Shown here one piece after another: positions 44,419 to 56,216 of a stretch of 64,000 nt of DNA (its first letter is position 1; each line of letters opens with the position of its first letter). Made by a program: the position numbers and the translations under genes. The stretch spans positions 558,001 to 622,000 of the forward strand of contig NZ_JBBCMA010000001.1 in NCBI RefSeq assembly GCF_037152535.1, given 5' to 3'. The stretch comes from Leclercia sp. AS011. GTDB taxonomy: Bacteria; Pseudomonadota; Gammaproteobacteria; Enterobacterales; Enterobacteriaceae. A model generated the notes under the pieces. It was not told where the DNA came from and made no database searches. It saw only the letters and a program-made list of their open reading frames with translations.

Positions 44419-45399
44419 ATGTCCTCTGTCACTACTTCCGGAGCGCCGAAATCGGCCTTCAGCTTCGGGCGGATCTGGGATCAATACGGCATGCTGGTGG
44501 TTTTCGCCGTGCTGTTCCTCGGCTGCGCCATTTTTGTACCTAACTTTGCCACCTTCATTAATATGAAGGGGTTGGGCCTGGCGATCTCCATGTCCGGGAT
44601 GGTCGCCTGCGGGATGCTGTTCTGTCTGGCGTCCGGCGACTTCGACCTGTCGGTGGCCTCGGTCATCGCCTGCGCCGGGGTCACCACCGCGGTGGTCATC
44701 AACATGACCGAAAGCCTGTGGATTGGCGTGGCGGCCGGGCTGCTGCTCGGGGTGCTCAGCGGGCTGGTGAACGGCTTCGTGATTGCACGCCTGAAAATCA
44801 ACGCCCTGATCACTACCCTTGCCACCATGCAAATCGTGCGCGGGCTGGCCTATATCATCTCTGACGGTAAAGCGGTGGGGATTGAAGACGAGCGCTTCTT
44901 CACCCTCGGCTACGCCAACTGGCTCGGTCTGCCTGCGCCTATCTGGCTCACCGTCGGCTGCCTGATTATCTTTGGTTTCCTGCTGAACAGAACCACCTTT
45001 GGCCGTAATACCCTGGCAATTGGTGGTAATGAAGAGGCGGCGCGTCTGGCCGGTGTTCCGGTGGTCCGCACCAAGATCATTATCTTCGTGCTCTCCGGCC
45101 TGGTGTCGGCGGCAGCGGGGATTATCCTGGCGTCGCGTATGACCAGCGGTCAGCCGATGACCTCCATCGGTTATGAGCTGATCGTCATCTCTGCCTGCGT
45201 TTTAGGCGGCGTATCGCTGAAGGGCGGCATCGGAAAAATCTCATATGTGGTGGCGGGGATCCTGATCCTGGGGACGGTAGAGAACGCCATGAACCTGTTG
45301 AACATCTCTCCGTTCTCGCAGTACGTGGTACGTGGCCTGATCCTGCTTGCAGCGGTGATCTTCGACCGTTACAAACAAAAAGCCAAGCGTACTATCTGA
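44419..45399 (+). CDS. araH: AraH, L-arabinose ABC transporter permease
   Basis: A 326-aa CUT2 permease with about nine hydrophobic segments, including VNGFVIARLKINALITTLAT, GRNTLAIGGNEEAARLAGVP and VLGGVSLKGGIGKISYV. A homodimer would form the arabinose channel. Last gene of araFGH. A GC-rich hairpin with G-U pairs (45450-45482) follows. Confidence 0.96.
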   Translation: MSSVTTSGAPKSAFSFGRIWDQYGMLVVFAVLFLGCAIFVPNFATFINMKGLGLAISMSGMVACGMLFCLASGDFDLSVASVIACAGVTTAVVINMTESLWIGVAAGLLLGVLSGLVNGFVIARLKINALITTLATMQIVRGLAYIISDGKAVGIEDERFFTLGYANWLGLPAPIWLTVGCLIIFGFLLNRTTFGRNTLAIGGNEEAARLAGVPVVRTKIIIFVLSGLVSAAAGIILASRMTSGQPMTSIGYELIVISACVLGGVSLKGGIGKISYVVAGILILGTVENAMNLLNISPFSQYVVRGLILLAAVIFDRYKQKAKRTI

Positions 45400-45449
45400 C
45401 CCTTTTTCCTGCCTTTTGCGACCTAACTTTTAAGTGTAGTCGCGACCTT

Positions 45450-45482
45450 AACCCCCTTTCCAGCCGCAGCGGGAGGGGGGTT
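45450..45482. other. GC-rich hairpin after araH
   Basis: AACCCCCTTTCC pairs with GGGAGGGGGGTT through several G-U pairs, loop of about 9 nt. It lies about 50 nt after araH. It lacks a long T tract, so terminator function is uncertain. Confidence 0.45.
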
Positions 45483-45504
45483 GTCAAATGGCGAGCGCCG
45501 TCAC

Positions 45505-45516
45505 ACTGTCTATACT
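45505..45516 (+). promoter_or_regulatory. sigma-S-type -10 box of otsBA
   Basis: CTATACT at 45510-45516 equals the RpoS -10 signature, about 59 nt before the otsB GTG. E. coli otsBA depends on RpoS and osmotic stress. No sigma-70-like -35 is placed at 17 bp, consistent with RpoS preference. Confidence 0.65.
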
Positions 45517-45538
45517 TACATGGCTACTGAGATGTTAA

Positions 45539-47780
<2,242 letters not shown>

Positions 47781-47790
47781 TAAATATTTC

Positions 47791-47816
47791 ACTCAGCGCA
47801 TTAAACTGCGCTGAGT
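47791..47816. terminator. hairpin at the otsA-uspC junction
   Basis: ACTCAGCGCA / TGCGCTGAGT perfect 10-bp stem with a 6-nt loop; the uspC stop codon lies in it. AT-rich flanks make it a likely bidirectional terminator, with ATATTT on the minus-strand side. Confidence 0.7.
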
Positions 47817-48229
47817 GGAATTAACAGCACATCCACTTTACTGTTGCTAACGATTGTTTTCGCGGAACAGGCTGCACGAGAAAAAAAACTGTGGTTATGA
47901 TTTCCGCAAATCACCAAATCTACGCTCTGCTTTTGACATATATCAAGTATCCGCGCGCTTAATTCGCCCGACGCACAAAGTGTTTGGGCAATGGGATATT
48001 CTGCGCGTGCAATTAAATCGTCCAGAAATTGCTGGGTTTCTTCCTGAATAACGCCACGAATATCTTCCAGCATGGGGGCGGCCAGTTGATTATACATCTC
48101 AGGATCGGCGGAAAGGGTGAGCAGGGTGATGCGTGCCTGGGTCGGTCGGGCGATTGACACCGCTTTGGCGACCAGTTGATGGCTTTCAGGAGAAACAGAA
48201 ACGGAAACAAGGATATGGGAGTAACTCAT
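47801..48229 (-). CDS. uspC: UspC, universal stress protein
   Basis: A 142-aa cytoplasmic UspA-family protein. N-terminal YSHILVSVSVSPES strand-loop and C-terminal DLVICGNHNHSFFSRAACSA (ATP-loop-like region). Similarity to E. coli UspC, which is tied to motility, osmotic and UV stress. Next to flhDC in E. coli as well. It is convergent to otsA. Nucleotide-binding glycines of the UspA GxxGSxxxS pattern are altered (NHNHSFFSRA), as is usual in UspC. Confidence 0.92.
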   Translation of the reverse strand: MSYSHILVSVSVSPESHQLVAKAVSIARPTQARITLLTLSADPEMYNQLAAPMLEDIRGVIQEETQQFLDDLIARAEYPIAQTLCASGELSARILDICQKQSVDLVICGNHNHSFFSRAACSAKTIVSNSKVDVLLIPLSAV

Positions 48230-49017
48230 TGTACCCTCCGGACGTATCTGTACATTAGCTATTCCTCAGCTTTAGCGCGATTTTTCTGCTGGCGCAAGGG
48301 GGGGTAGTGACATTCATGTGATACTTATCATAATTATTCATTAAATATTCTTATGTAATGAACAGCGCTAAACCCTCCTGAGGGGGGTACATTAGCGTTC
48401 TTAACGGAAATCATATATATAAATTCCCCGAAAAAACAAGGGGATTACCCCTCTGTAACACGCCTTCTGCCGTAAACGAAAGAAAATACTTCCGTATTTA
48501 AGCTTATTTTATTTCTTCAATTTCAATCGCTTAATTGAGTGTTTCTATCTTAGATATGTTATGCGGTTTTGCAAAATTGTAACTTGTCAACCCCCCGCAA
48601 GTAACGTGCCGGGTTTGTTCATACTTGTGCATGAATATTCGGCCATACAGAATATATCCGGCTGCTGTTTGCTCAAAATGTGAACAATTTAGAAGTGATA
48701 CTGATGGATTTTTGGATCAGATTCACTTAAATTATGTGACGTAGGTCACATTTATTTTAAATTTTGGGCGGGGCTGCATTGTATGTCCTACATCGGACGG
48801 GTAGAGTTGCACCGAATTAGGAAAAGTCTTAGTTAAATGTAAGAAATGATAACTGCCAGGAAGCAATTTTTGTTTTTCTTTACGTGATTCATCAATACAG
48901 ACTTTAATTCAACTATACGTTTTAGCCTTTTCTTCTTTTTTTTACCGGGGTTTTCCCGGCGACATCACGGGGTGCGGTCTACCGCACAAGAATAGAGTGT
49001 TATTCGGGAAGGAATAA
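48230..49017. promoter_or_regulatory. flhDC upstream region, 788 bp
   Basis: Long AT-rich control region of the flagellar master operon. A near-perfect CRP site lies at 48735-48750 (listed separately). With a start about 200 nt before flhD, as in E. coli, the leader would be long and a target for small RNAs and CsrA. The part 48230-48700 belongs to uspC's own promoter and to remote flhD regulation; no gene was seen. Confidence 0.7.
48735..48750. promoter_or_regulatory. CRP site of flhDC
   Basis: TGTGACGTAGGTCACA is a perfect TGTGA-N6-TCACA. It lies 268 bp before flhD, about 70-80 bp upstream of the E. coli-like start site, matching known CRP activation of flhDC. Confidence 0.9.
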
Positions 49018-49368
49018 ATGAATACATCCGAATTGCTAAAACACATTTATGACATCAACCTGTCATATTTATTGCTTGCACAACGTTTGATTAGCCAGGA
49101 CAAAGCCTCTGCCATGTTCCGTCTCGGTATTCAGGAAGAGATGGCGGCAACGCTTGGCGGATTAACGCTGCCGCAGATGGTTAAACTGGCTGAAACTAAC
49201 CAACTGGTGTGCCAGTTCCGTTTCGATAATCACCAGACTGTCACCCAGCTGACGCAGGAGTCCCGCGTGGACGATCTGCAGCAGGTTCACACCGGTATTT
49301 TGCTTTCAACGCGTTTGCTGAATGAAATCAGCCAGCCTGATGACGCAGCCCGTAAGAAAAGAGCCTAA
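49018..49368 (+). CDS. flhD: FlhD, flagellar master regulator subunit
   Basis: A 116-aa protein that with FlhC forms the D4C2 activator of class 2 flagellar promoters. It begins [20 protein letters not shown], the E. coli start, and has the conserved dimer helices, with [10 protein letters not shown] near 80 and a C-terminal [19 protein letters not shown]. Preceded by GGAAGGA. The flhC start follows after 2 nt. Confidence 0.98.
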   Translation: MNTSELLKHIYDINLSYLLLAQRLISQDKASAMFRLGIQEEMAATLGGLTLPQMVKLAETNQLVCQFRFDNHQTVTQLTQESRVDDLQQVHTGILLSTRLLNEISQPDDAARKKRA

Positions 49369-49370
49369 TC

Positions 49371-49949
49371 ATGAGTGAGAAGAGCATTGTTCAGGAAGCG
49401 CGTGACATTCAACTGGCGATGGAACTGATTACGCTTGGTGCTCGTTTGCAAATGCTTGAAAGCGAGACACAGCTGAGCCGTGGTCGTCTTATCAAGCTGT
49501 ATAAAGAATTACGTGGTAGCCCGCCGCCAAAAGGCATGCTGCCCTTCTCCACCGACTGGTTTATGACGTGGGAGCAGAATATTCATGCTTCCATGTTCTG
49601 TAATGCCTGGCAGTATCTGCTCAAGACCGGCTTATGCAGCGGCGTTGATGCGGTGATTAAAGCGTACAAACTTTACCTTGAGCAGTGCCCGCAGCCTGAA
49701 GAGGGCCCTTTGCTGGCATTGACCCGCGCATGGACGCTGGTGCGTTTTGTGGAAAGCGGATTGCTTGAGTTGTCCCGCTGCAACTGCTGCAGCGGTAACT
49801 TTATCACCCACGCACATCAGCCCGCGGGCAGCTTTGCCTGCAGTTTGTGCCAACCACCGTCTCGCGCGGTAAAAAGACGTAAACTTTCCCGGGATGTTGC
49901 CGATAGTAATCCACAACTGCTGGATGAACAGATCAAACAGGCTGTTTAA
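49371..49949 (+). CDS. flhC: FlhC, flagellar master regulator subunit
   Basis: A 192-aa DNA-binding partner of FlhD. Four Cys ligands in CNCCSGNF and CSLCQ hold a zinc near the C-terminus (about residues 137-160). The start [20 protein letters not shown] matches E. coli. It is coupled to flhD (2-nt gap). Terminator at 49973. The C-terminal tail ends DEQIKQAV. Confidence 0.98.
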   Translation: MSEKSIVQEARDIQLAMELITLGARLQMLESETQLSRGRLIKLYKELRGSPPPKGMLPFSTDWFMTWEQNIHASMFCNAWQYLLKTGLCSGVDAVIKAYKLYLEQCPQPEEGPLLALTRAWTLVRFVESGLLELSRCNCCSGNFITHAHQPAGSFACSLCQPPSRAVKRRKLSRDVADSNPQLLDEQIKQAV

Positions 49950-49972
49950 CCCGACCCTACGGGCAAGACTCC

Positions 49973-50005
49973 AGCAGCGGTAAGAAATTACCGCTGCTTT
50001 TTTTT
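49973..50005 (+). terminator. terminator of flhDC
   Basis: AGCAGCGGTAA / TTACCGCTGCT perfect 11-bp stem with a GAAA loop and a run of T residues, 24 nt after the flhC stop. It separates flhDC from motA. Confidence 0.95.
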
Positions 50006-50071
50006 GCCCCGCGGACGGCTAAACCCCGAACTCTGTCTCCTGGCTAAAGTCACTAGCGGAAGGATGATGTC

Positions 50072-50959
50072 GTGCTTATCGTATTAGGTTACCTGGTAGT
50101 TCTCGGTACAGTTTTCGGCGGTTATATGATGACCGGCGGGCACCTTGGGGCACTCTATCAACCGGCCGAACTGATCATAATCGGTGGTGCAGGGGTAGGG
50201 GCGTTTATCGTTGGCAACAACGGCAAGGCGATCAAGGGAACGTTAAAAGCGTTGCCGTTACTGTTCCGTCGTTCGAAATACACCAAAAGTATGTATATGG
50301 ACCTGCTGGCGCTGCTCTATCGCCTGATGGCCAAGTCACGTCAACAGGGGATGTTCTCCCTGGAACGCGATATTGAGAATCCGAAAGAGAGCGAGATCTT
50401 CGCCAGCTATCCGCGGATCCTTGCGGATTCGATGATGCTCGAATTTATCGTCGACTATCTGCGTCTGATCATCAGCGGCAACATGAACACCTTCGAAATC
50501 GAAGCCCTGATGGACGAAGAGATCGAAACCCACGAAAACGAAGCGGAAGTGCCCGCCAACAGCCTGGCGATGGTGGGCGACTCCCTGCCGGCGTTCGGGA
50601 TCGTTGCGGCGGTCATGGGGGTAGTTCACGCCCTGGCCTCTGCGGATCGTCCGGCGGCCGAGCTGGGGGCGCTGATCGCCCACGCCATGGTGGGGACCTT
50701 CCTCGGGATCCTGCTGGCTTACGGTTTTATCTCGCCGCTGGCGACCGTTTTACGCCAGAAGAGCGCTGAAACCACCAAGATGATGCAGTGCGTCAAAATC
50801 ACGCTGCTCTCCAACCTGAACGGTTATGCTCCGCCGATTGCCGTCGAGTTTGGCCGTAAAACCCTGTACTCCAGCGAGCGTCCGTCGTTCATCGAACTCG
50901 AAGAGCACGTGCGCGCGGTGAAGAACCCAAACCAGCAGACGAGCACTGAGGACGCATGA
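50072..50959 (+). CDS. motA: MotA, flagellar stator protein
   Basis: A 295-aa inner-membrane proton-channel subunit with four helices. N-terminal [20 protein letters not shown]. The large cytoplasmic loop includes the torque residues equivalent to R90 and E98 ([20 protein letters not shown]). P173/P222-like prolines lie in helices 3 and 4 ([18 protein letters not shown]). GTG start after GGAAGGATG, as annotated in E. coli. It overlaps motB by 4 nt. The sigma-28 promoter expected before motA is not clearly recognisable. Confidence 0.97.
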   Translation: MLIVLGYLVVLGTVFGGYMMTGGHLGALYQPAELIIIGGAGVGAFIVGNNGKAIKGTLKALPLLFRRSKYTKSMYMDLLALLYRLMAKSRQQGMFSLERDIENPKESEIFASYPRILADSMMLEFIVDYLRLIISGNMNTFEIEALMDEEIETHENEAEVPANSLAMVGDSLPAFGIVAAVMGVVHALASADRPAAELGALIAHAMVGTFLGILLAYGFISPLATVLRQKSAETTKMMQCVKITLLSNLNGYAPPIAVEFGRKTLYSSERPSFIELEEHVRAVKNPNQQTSTEDA

Positions 50960-51885
50960 AAAACCAGTCCCATCCCATCGTCATAGTCAAAAAGCGCAAG
51001 CACAAAGGGCATGGGGGAGGCTCCCATGGCTCCTGGAAGATCGCCTATGCGGACTTTATGACCGCGATGATGGCGTTCTTCCTGGTGATGTGGCTGATCT
51101 CTATCTCCAGCCCGAAAGAGCTGATTCAGATAGCTGAGTATTTCCGTACCCCGCTGGCAACGGCGGTGTCGACGGGTCCGCGTATCTCCAACAGCGACAG
51201 CCCGATCCCGGGCGGCGGAGATGACTACACGCAAAAGCAGGGTGAAGTAAAACGCGAGCCTAACGTTGATGAGCTGAAAAGACGCATGGAGCAGGCGCGC
51301 CTGAAGAAACTGCGTGGCGATCTGGATCAGCTGATCGAAGCGGATCCGAAGCTGCGTGCGTTACGTCCGCACCTGAAGATCGATCTTGTCCAGGAGGGGC
51401 TGCGCATTCAGATTATCGACAGCCAGAACCGTCCGATGTTTAAAACCGGCAGCGCCGAAGTGGAGCCCTATATGCGCGACATCCTGCGCGCCATTGCCCC
51501 GGTGTTGAACGGGATCCCTAACCGGGTCAGTCTCTCCGGTCACACCGATGATTTCCCTTACGCCGGTGGCGAAAAAGGGTACAGCAACTGGGAGCTCTCT
51601 GCGGATCGTGCCAACGCATCCCGTCGTGAGCTGGTGGTCGGCGGGCTGGACGATGGCAAGGTGCTGCGCGTCGTCGGCATGGCCGCAACCATGCGCATGA
51701 CCGACCGCGGGCCAGAAGATGCCATCAACCGTCGAATTAGTCTCTTAGTGCTCAACAAGCAGGCGGAGCAGGCCATCCTGCACGAAAACGCCGAAAGTCA
51801 GAATGAGTCACTGGATGATTTAAAACAGCCAGACCCTGTGTCTTCGGCTGCCGTTCCAACATCGCCACCAGCCAATCCGAGGTGA
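50956..51885 (+). CDS. motB: MotB, flagellar stator protein
   Basis: A 309-aa stator subunit that anchors MotA to peptidoglycan. A basic N-terminus ([20 protein letters not shown]) precedes the single membrane helix with proton-carrying Asp33 ([16 protein letters not shown]). The C-terminal half is an OmpA-like peptidoglycan-binding domain ([29 protein letters not shown]). It overlaps motA by 4 nt and ends 4 nt before cheA. Confidence 0.97.
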   Translation: MKNQSHPIVIVKKRKHKGHGGGSHGSWKIAYADFMTAMMAFFLVMWLISISSPKELIQIAEYFRTPLATAVSTGPRISNSDSPIPGGGDDYTQKQGEVKREPNVDELKRRMEQARLKKLRGDLDQLIEADPKLRALRPHLKIDLVQEGLRIQIIDSQNRPMFKTGSAEVEPYMRDILRAIAPVLNGIPNRVSLSGHTDDFPYAGGEKGYSNWELSADRANASRRELVVGGLDDGKVLRVVGMAATMRMTDRGPEDAINRRISLLVLNKQAEQAILHENAESQNESLDDLKQPDPVSSAAVPTSPPANPR

Positions 51886-51889
51886 TAGC

Positions 51890-53911
51890 GTGAGCATGGA
51901 TATTAGCGATTTTTACCAGACGTTTTTTGATGAAGCCGACGAACTGTTGGCGGATATGGAGCAACACCTGCTGGACCTGGTGCCTGAGGCACCGGATTCA
52001 GAGCAGCTCAACGCCATATTTCGTGCGGCCCACTCCATAAAAGGGGGCGCCGGGACGTTTGGCTTTACCATCCTGCAGGAGACCACCCATCTGATGGAGA
52101 ACCTGCTGGATGAGGCCCGACGCGGTGAGATGCAGCTCAATACCGACATTATTAACCTGTTTTTGGAAACGAAAGATATTATGCAGGAACAGCTCGATGC
52201 CTATAAAAGCTCGCAAGAGCCGGACGCTGCCAGCTTTGAATATATCTGTCAGGCCCTGCGTCAGTTAGCGCTGGAAGCCAAAGGCGAGACGGCCGCCGTG
52301 GCCGTCAGCCCGGCGAAACTGAGCGTCGTGGACGCCGCGCCAACGGCCGCGCCAGCCGCAGATGACCGCGTGCGCGTGGTGCTCTCCGGCCTGAAAGAGA
52401 GCGAAGTGAATCTGCTGGAAGAGGAGCTGAGCAATCTGGCGACCCTGAGCAACGTGGTGAAGGGCAAAGACACCCTGGCGGCCACCCTCGATGGCGGCAT
52501 CAGCAAAGATGACGTGGTCGCGGTGCTCTGCTTCGTTATTGAGCCTGAACAGATCGACTTTGAAGCGGTTGCGGATGCACCGGCTGCGGACGTCGCTGAA
52601 GTCGCTGAAGCTGCCCCTGCGGTGCCAGCCGTGGCACCGGCTGCGCCAGTGCTGAAGGCCGTTCCGGGTGAAGCGGCTGCGCCAAACCGTGGCGAACGTG
52701 AAAAACCGGCCGCCCGCTCCAGCGAATCGACCAGTATTCGCGTGGCCGTTGAGAAGGTGGATCAGCTGATCAATCTGGTCGGCGAACTGGTGATCACCCA
52801 GTCGATGCTGGCCCAGCGTTCTAACGAGCTGGACCCGGTGAACCACGGGGATCTGATCACCAGCATGGGTCAGCTGCAGCGTAACGCTCGTGACCTGCAG
52901 GAATCGGTGATGTCCATTCGTATGATGCCGATGGAGTACGTCTTCAGCCGCTTCCCGCGCCTGGTGCGTGACCTGGCCACTAAGCTGAACAAGCAGATTG
53001 AACTGACGCTGATGGGCAGCTCCACCGAGCTGGATAAGAGCCTGATTGAGCGCATCATCGACCCGTTAACGCACCTGGTGCGTAACAGCCTCGACCACGG
53101 GATCGAGCTGCCGGAAAACCGCGTGGCCGCCGGAAAATCCCCGGTCGGCAACCTGATCCTCTCTGCGGAACACCAGGGCGGAAACATCTGTATCGAAGTG
53201 ACCGACGACGGCGCGGGCCTGAACCGCGAGCGTATCCTGGCGAAAGCGATGTCGCAGGGGATGGCGGTTAACGAGAACATGACCGACGAAGAAGTGGGCA
53301 TGCTGATTTTCGCCCCGGGCTTCTCTACAGCCGAGCAAGTGACGGACGTCTCCGGGCGTGGCGTGGGCATGGACGTGGTAAAACGTAACATCCAGGAGAT
53401 GGGCGGCCACGTTGAGATCAAGTCGAAGCAGGGTTCCGGGACCACCATCCGTATCCTGCTGCCGCTGACGCTGGCGATCCTTGACGGGATGTCGGTCAAA
53501 GTGGCGGATGAGGTATTTATCCTGCCGCTCAACGCGGTGATGGAATCACTCCAGCCGCGTGAAGAAGATTTACATCCGCTGGCGGGCGGTGAGCGCGTGC
53601 TGGAAGTGCGTGGTGAGTACCTGCCGCTGGTGGAGCTGTGGAAAGTGTTCGACGTGGACGGCGCCAAAACCGAAGCCACGCAGGGGATTGTGGTGATCCT
53701 GCAAAGCGCGGGCCGCCGCTATGCGCTGCTGGTCGATCAGCTGATTGGTCAGCATCAGGTGGTGGTGAAGAACCTTGAGAGCAACTACCGCAAGGTGCCA
53801 GGCATTTCAGCCGCCACCATCCTGGGTGATGGTAGCGTGGCGCTGATCGTCGATGTTTCGGCGCTTCAGGGATTAAATCGTGAACAACGTATGGCGCACA
53901 CAGCCGCCTGA
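51890..53911 (+). CDS. cheA: CheA, chemotaxis histidine kinase
   Basis: A 673-aa kinase that phosphorylates CheY and CheB. P1: phospho-acceptor H48 in FRAAHSIKGGAG. P2: CheY/CheB-binding domain about 165-230. A Pro/Ala-rich linker follows. P3 dimer and P4 kinase (N, G1, F and G2 boxes: HLVRNSLDHGIE, VTDDGAGLNRE, FAPGFSTAEQVTDVSGRG, GSGTTIRILLPL). P5: CheW-like regulatory domain. It is 19 aa longer than E. coli CheA (654) through Ala/Pro-rich insertions around P2. GTG start, as in E. coli. A short form starting near M98 (IMQEQLDAYK) is possible. Confidence 0.98.
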   Translation: MSMDISDFYQTFFDEADELLADMEQHLLDLVPEAPDSEQLNAIFRAAHSIKGGAGTFGFTILQETTHLMENLLDEARRGEMQLNTDIINLFLETKDIMQEQLDAYKSSQEPDAASFEYICQALRQLALEAKGETAAVAVSPAKLSVVDAAPTAAPAADDRVRVVLSGLKESEVNLLEEELSNLATLSNVVKGKDTLAATLDGGISKDDVVAVLCFVIEPEQIDFEAVADAPAADVAEVAEAAPAVPAVAPAAPVLKAVPGEAAAPNRGEREKPAARSSESTSIRVAVEKVDQLINLVGELVITQSMLAQRSNELDPVNHGDLITSMGQLQRNARDLQESVMSIRMMPMEYVFSRFPRLVRDLATKLNKQIELTLMGSSTELDKSLIERIIDPLTHLVRNSLDHGIELPENRVAAGKSPVGNLILSAEHQGGNICIEVTDDGAGLNRERILAKAMSQGMAVNENMTDEEVGMLIFAPGFSTAEQVTDVSGRGVGMDVVKRNIQEMGGHVEIKSKQGSGTTIRILLPLTLAILDGMSVKVADEVFILPLNAVMESLQPREEDLHPLAGGERVLEVRGEYLPLVELWKVFDVDGAKTEATQGIVVILQSAGRRYALLVDQLIGQHQVVVKNLESNYRKVPGISAATILGDGSVALIVDVSALQGLNREQRMAHTAA

Positions 53912-53932
53912 TTCAGTTAAGAAGGTAAAAAA

Positions 53933-54436
53933 ATGACCGGTATGAGTAATGTAACCAAGCTGGCCGGCGAGCCATCAGGGCAGGAATTCCTGGTTTTCAC
54001 TTTAGGTGACGAAGAATACGGTATCGATATTCTGAAAGTGCAGGAAATCCGCGGCTATGATCAGGTGACCCGCATCGCCAACACGCCAGATTTCATTAAA
54101 GGTGTGACCAACCTGCGTGGCGTTATCGTGCCCATCGTCGACCTGCGCGTGAAGTTCAGCCAGGGCGACGTCGAGTATGATGATAATACCGTGGTGATCG
54201 TGCTCAATCTGGGCCAGCGCGTGGTGGGGATCGTGGTGGATGGGGTGTCTGACGTGCTGTCCCTGACCGCCGAGCAAATCCGCCCGGCACCGGAATTTGC
54301 GGTCACGCTGTCCACCGAATATCTGACCGGTCTTGGCGCGCTCGGTGACCGTATGCTGATTCTGGTGAATATCGAGAAGCTGCTGAACAGCGACGAGATG
54401 GCGCTGCTGGATGTGGCGGCGAGTCATGTAGCGTGA
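53933..54436 (+). CDS. cheW: CheW, chemotaxis coupling protein
   Basis: A 167-aa scaffold that couples chemoreceptors to CheA. It has the twin SH3-like CheW fold ([53 protein letters not shown]). It follows cheA after 21 nt and AAGAAGG. In E. coli tar follows directly; here two unrelated blocks intervene. A REP element lies 35 nt downstream. Confidence 0.98.
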   Translation: MTGMSNVTKLAGEPSGQEFLVFTLGDEEYGIDILKVQEIRGYDQVTRIANTPDFIKGVTNLRGVIVPIVDLRVKFSQGDVEYDDNTVVIVLNLGQRVVGIVVDGVSDVLSLTAEQIRPAPEFAVTLSTEYLTGLGALGDRMLILVNIEKLLNSDEMALLDVAASHVA

Positions 54437-54470
54437 TGAGGCTGGCCGCCAGGCTAACCTTTTAGTTTTG

Positions 54471-54501
54471 TAGGCCGGGTAAGGCGTAGCCGCCACCCGG
54501 C
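54471..54501. repeat. REP element after cheW
   Basis: TAGGCCGGGTAAGGCGTAGC-type REP ending GCCACCCGGC, about 34 nt past the cheW stop and before the convergent symporter gene. It resembles the one in the BIME at 32453. Confidence 0.85.
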
Positions 54502-54532
54502 GTTTTATTGCTGCACGGTGCCTACGGGATTC

Positions 54533-55792
54533 TTAAGCCTCTTGCTCAACCAGCCCCGGTTCTTCTTCCAGCAGCCCCTCATTCTGCGCCAGCATCGCTG
54601 TCGCCACGCCGTTCCCCAGCACGTTAATCGCCGACCGTCCCATATCCAGGAAGTGATCGATCCCCATTAACAGCAAAATCCCGGCTACCGGAATATGGAA
54701 ACTCGGGATCGTCGCCGCCAGCACCACCAGCGCCGAGCGCGGTACCCCGGCTATCCCTTTTGATGCCAGCATCAGGGTCAACATCAGCACCGTGATTTCC
54801 GAAAACGTCAGATGAATATTGTACGCCTGGGCGATAAACATCGAGGCAAACGAGCAGTACACCATCGACCCCACCAGGTTAAACGAATACCCGATCGGCA
54901 ACACAAAGGAGACGATATTACGCGAACAGCCAAAGCGGGTCAGCTGCTCCAGCGTTTTCGGGTAGGCCGCTTCGGAGCTGCTGGTGGTAAAAGCCACCAG
55001 CACCGGATCCTTCAGCATGCCCACCAGGCGGAAGATCTCGTTTTTCAGCACCATGTAACCCACCGCCACCAGCACCAGACAGGTGAGGACGATCGCCAGA
55101 TAGTAACCGCCAATAAACGAAGCGTAGTTCAGCAAAATCCCCAGCCCCTGGGTGGCGATCACCGAGGAGATGGCGGCGAAGATCGCCAGCGGCGCAACGT
55201 ACATCACGTAGCCGGTCACCTTCAGCATGATGTGGGAAACCACATCCAGCGCGGCCACCAGCGGGGCGTTAAATTTCTCCCCCAGCGACGCGCCGCCGAT
55301 GCCGAAGAACATCGAGAACACCACAATTTGCAGGATCTCGTTATTGGCCATCGCCCCGGCAATGCTGGTGGGGATAGTGTGGGAAAGAAAACCTTTCAGC
55401 GACATCCCGCTGGTCGCCAGCCCGGTCTCCACTGTCCCGGCCGGAACGGCCAGATTCAGGCCGCTGCCCGGATGTAACAGGGTGACAATAAACAGCCCGA
55501 CCAGAATGGAGAGCACCGACGAGCTGATAAACCAGACCATCGCTTTACCACCCACCCGGCCAATAGTGGCGGTCTCGCCCAGACGCATAATCCCCACCGT
55601 CAGGGTGCTGAACACCAGCGGCGCAATGACCATTTTAATCAGGCGTAAAAAGATGTCGGTCAGTAATGTGATGTTGTCTGACCAGGCTGCGATCGCGTCG
55701 GCTGACGCATACTCATGAATAACTGCTCCGGACAGAATGCCCGCCAGCATAAAGACCACGATGAACATCGTCAGTCGGTTTGCACTTGCCAC
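54533..55792 (-). CDS. dicarboxylate/amino-acid:cation symporter (DAACS family)
   Basis: A 419-aa glutamate-transporter-fold carrier with about eight helices. HP1 serine-rich loop SSSEAAYPKTLEQL and HP2 ASKGIAGVPRSALVVLAA are retained. In the helix 7 motif, where typical members have NxDG (Asp binding Na+), this protein has NLVGSMVY. The start is set at GTG 55792, because GAGG lies 7 nt upstream, rather than the TTG one codon earlier. A perfect CRP site lies upstream (55955). Related to DctA and GltP but belongs to neither by these motifs. Inserted between cheW and tar. Confidence 0.85.
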   Translation of the reverse strand: MASANRLTMFIVVFMLAGILSGAVIHEYASADAIAAWSDNITLLTDIFLRLIKMVIAPLVFSTLTVGIMRLGETATIGRVGGKAMVWFISSSVLSILVGLFIVTLLHPGSGLNLAVPAGTVETGLATSGMSLKGFLSHTIPTSIAGAMANNEILQIVVFSMFFGIGGASLGEKFNAPLVAALDVVSHIMLKVTGYVMYVAPLAIFAAISSVIATQGLGILLNYASFIGGYYLAIVLTCLVLVAVGYMVLKNEIFRLVGMLKDPVLVAFTTSSSEAAYPKTLEQLTRFGCSRNIVSFVLPIGYSFNLVGSMVYCSFASMFIAQAYNIHLTFSEITVLMLTLMLASKGIAGVPRSALVVLAATIPSFHIPVAGILLLMGIDHFLDMGRSAINVLGNGVATAMLAQNEGLLEEEPGLVEQEA

Positions 55793-55795
55793 CAA

Positions 55796-56216
55796 AATAC
55801 CTCATTAACAGAAAATGAAATTAATAAGCTGATGTATTTAATTTTTATTATTCAGCGTGTGAATGGTTCATAACCTACGTTGAAGTAAAAAAGCGGTCTT
55901 TTCAATATTTTTTTAATATTTATTAATTTTGTTAATAAATTTTTGGCGATATATTGTGATGCAGATCACATTTCAATCAATATATCTTCCCGCAACCCGG
56001 AAAACAGAGCGGATAACATTTCTTATCTATTTGTTTTTATTTGTAAACAGGTGTCAATACGGTAAAAGTATGAGTCAGGAGGTGAAAAGTGGTTGAGAAC
56101 GAAACCTTAAACTAAATTTCACAATAACCACCCGGGCAACAGCATGATGGGTGCTAACAGACTGAGTGTTATCCAAAAAATGATAACCTCACGTGACATT
56201 TTCTGGAGGGTGGAAA
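55796..56216. other. 421-bp divergent region between symporter and pilus operon
   Basis: AT-rich. It holds a perfect CRP site at 55955-55970, a GTTATC-N8-GATAAC inverted repeat at 56168-56187 and the strong ribosome site of the first pilin. No gene was recognised. The pilus promoter could not be defined by eye. Confidence 0.55.
55955..55970. promoter_or_regulatory. CRP site between symporter and pilus genes
   Basis: TGTGATGCAGATCACA, a perfect TGTGA-N6-TCACA. The spacing suits the leftward symporter gene (start 163 bp away) but it could also influence the pilus operon. Confidence 0.85.
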
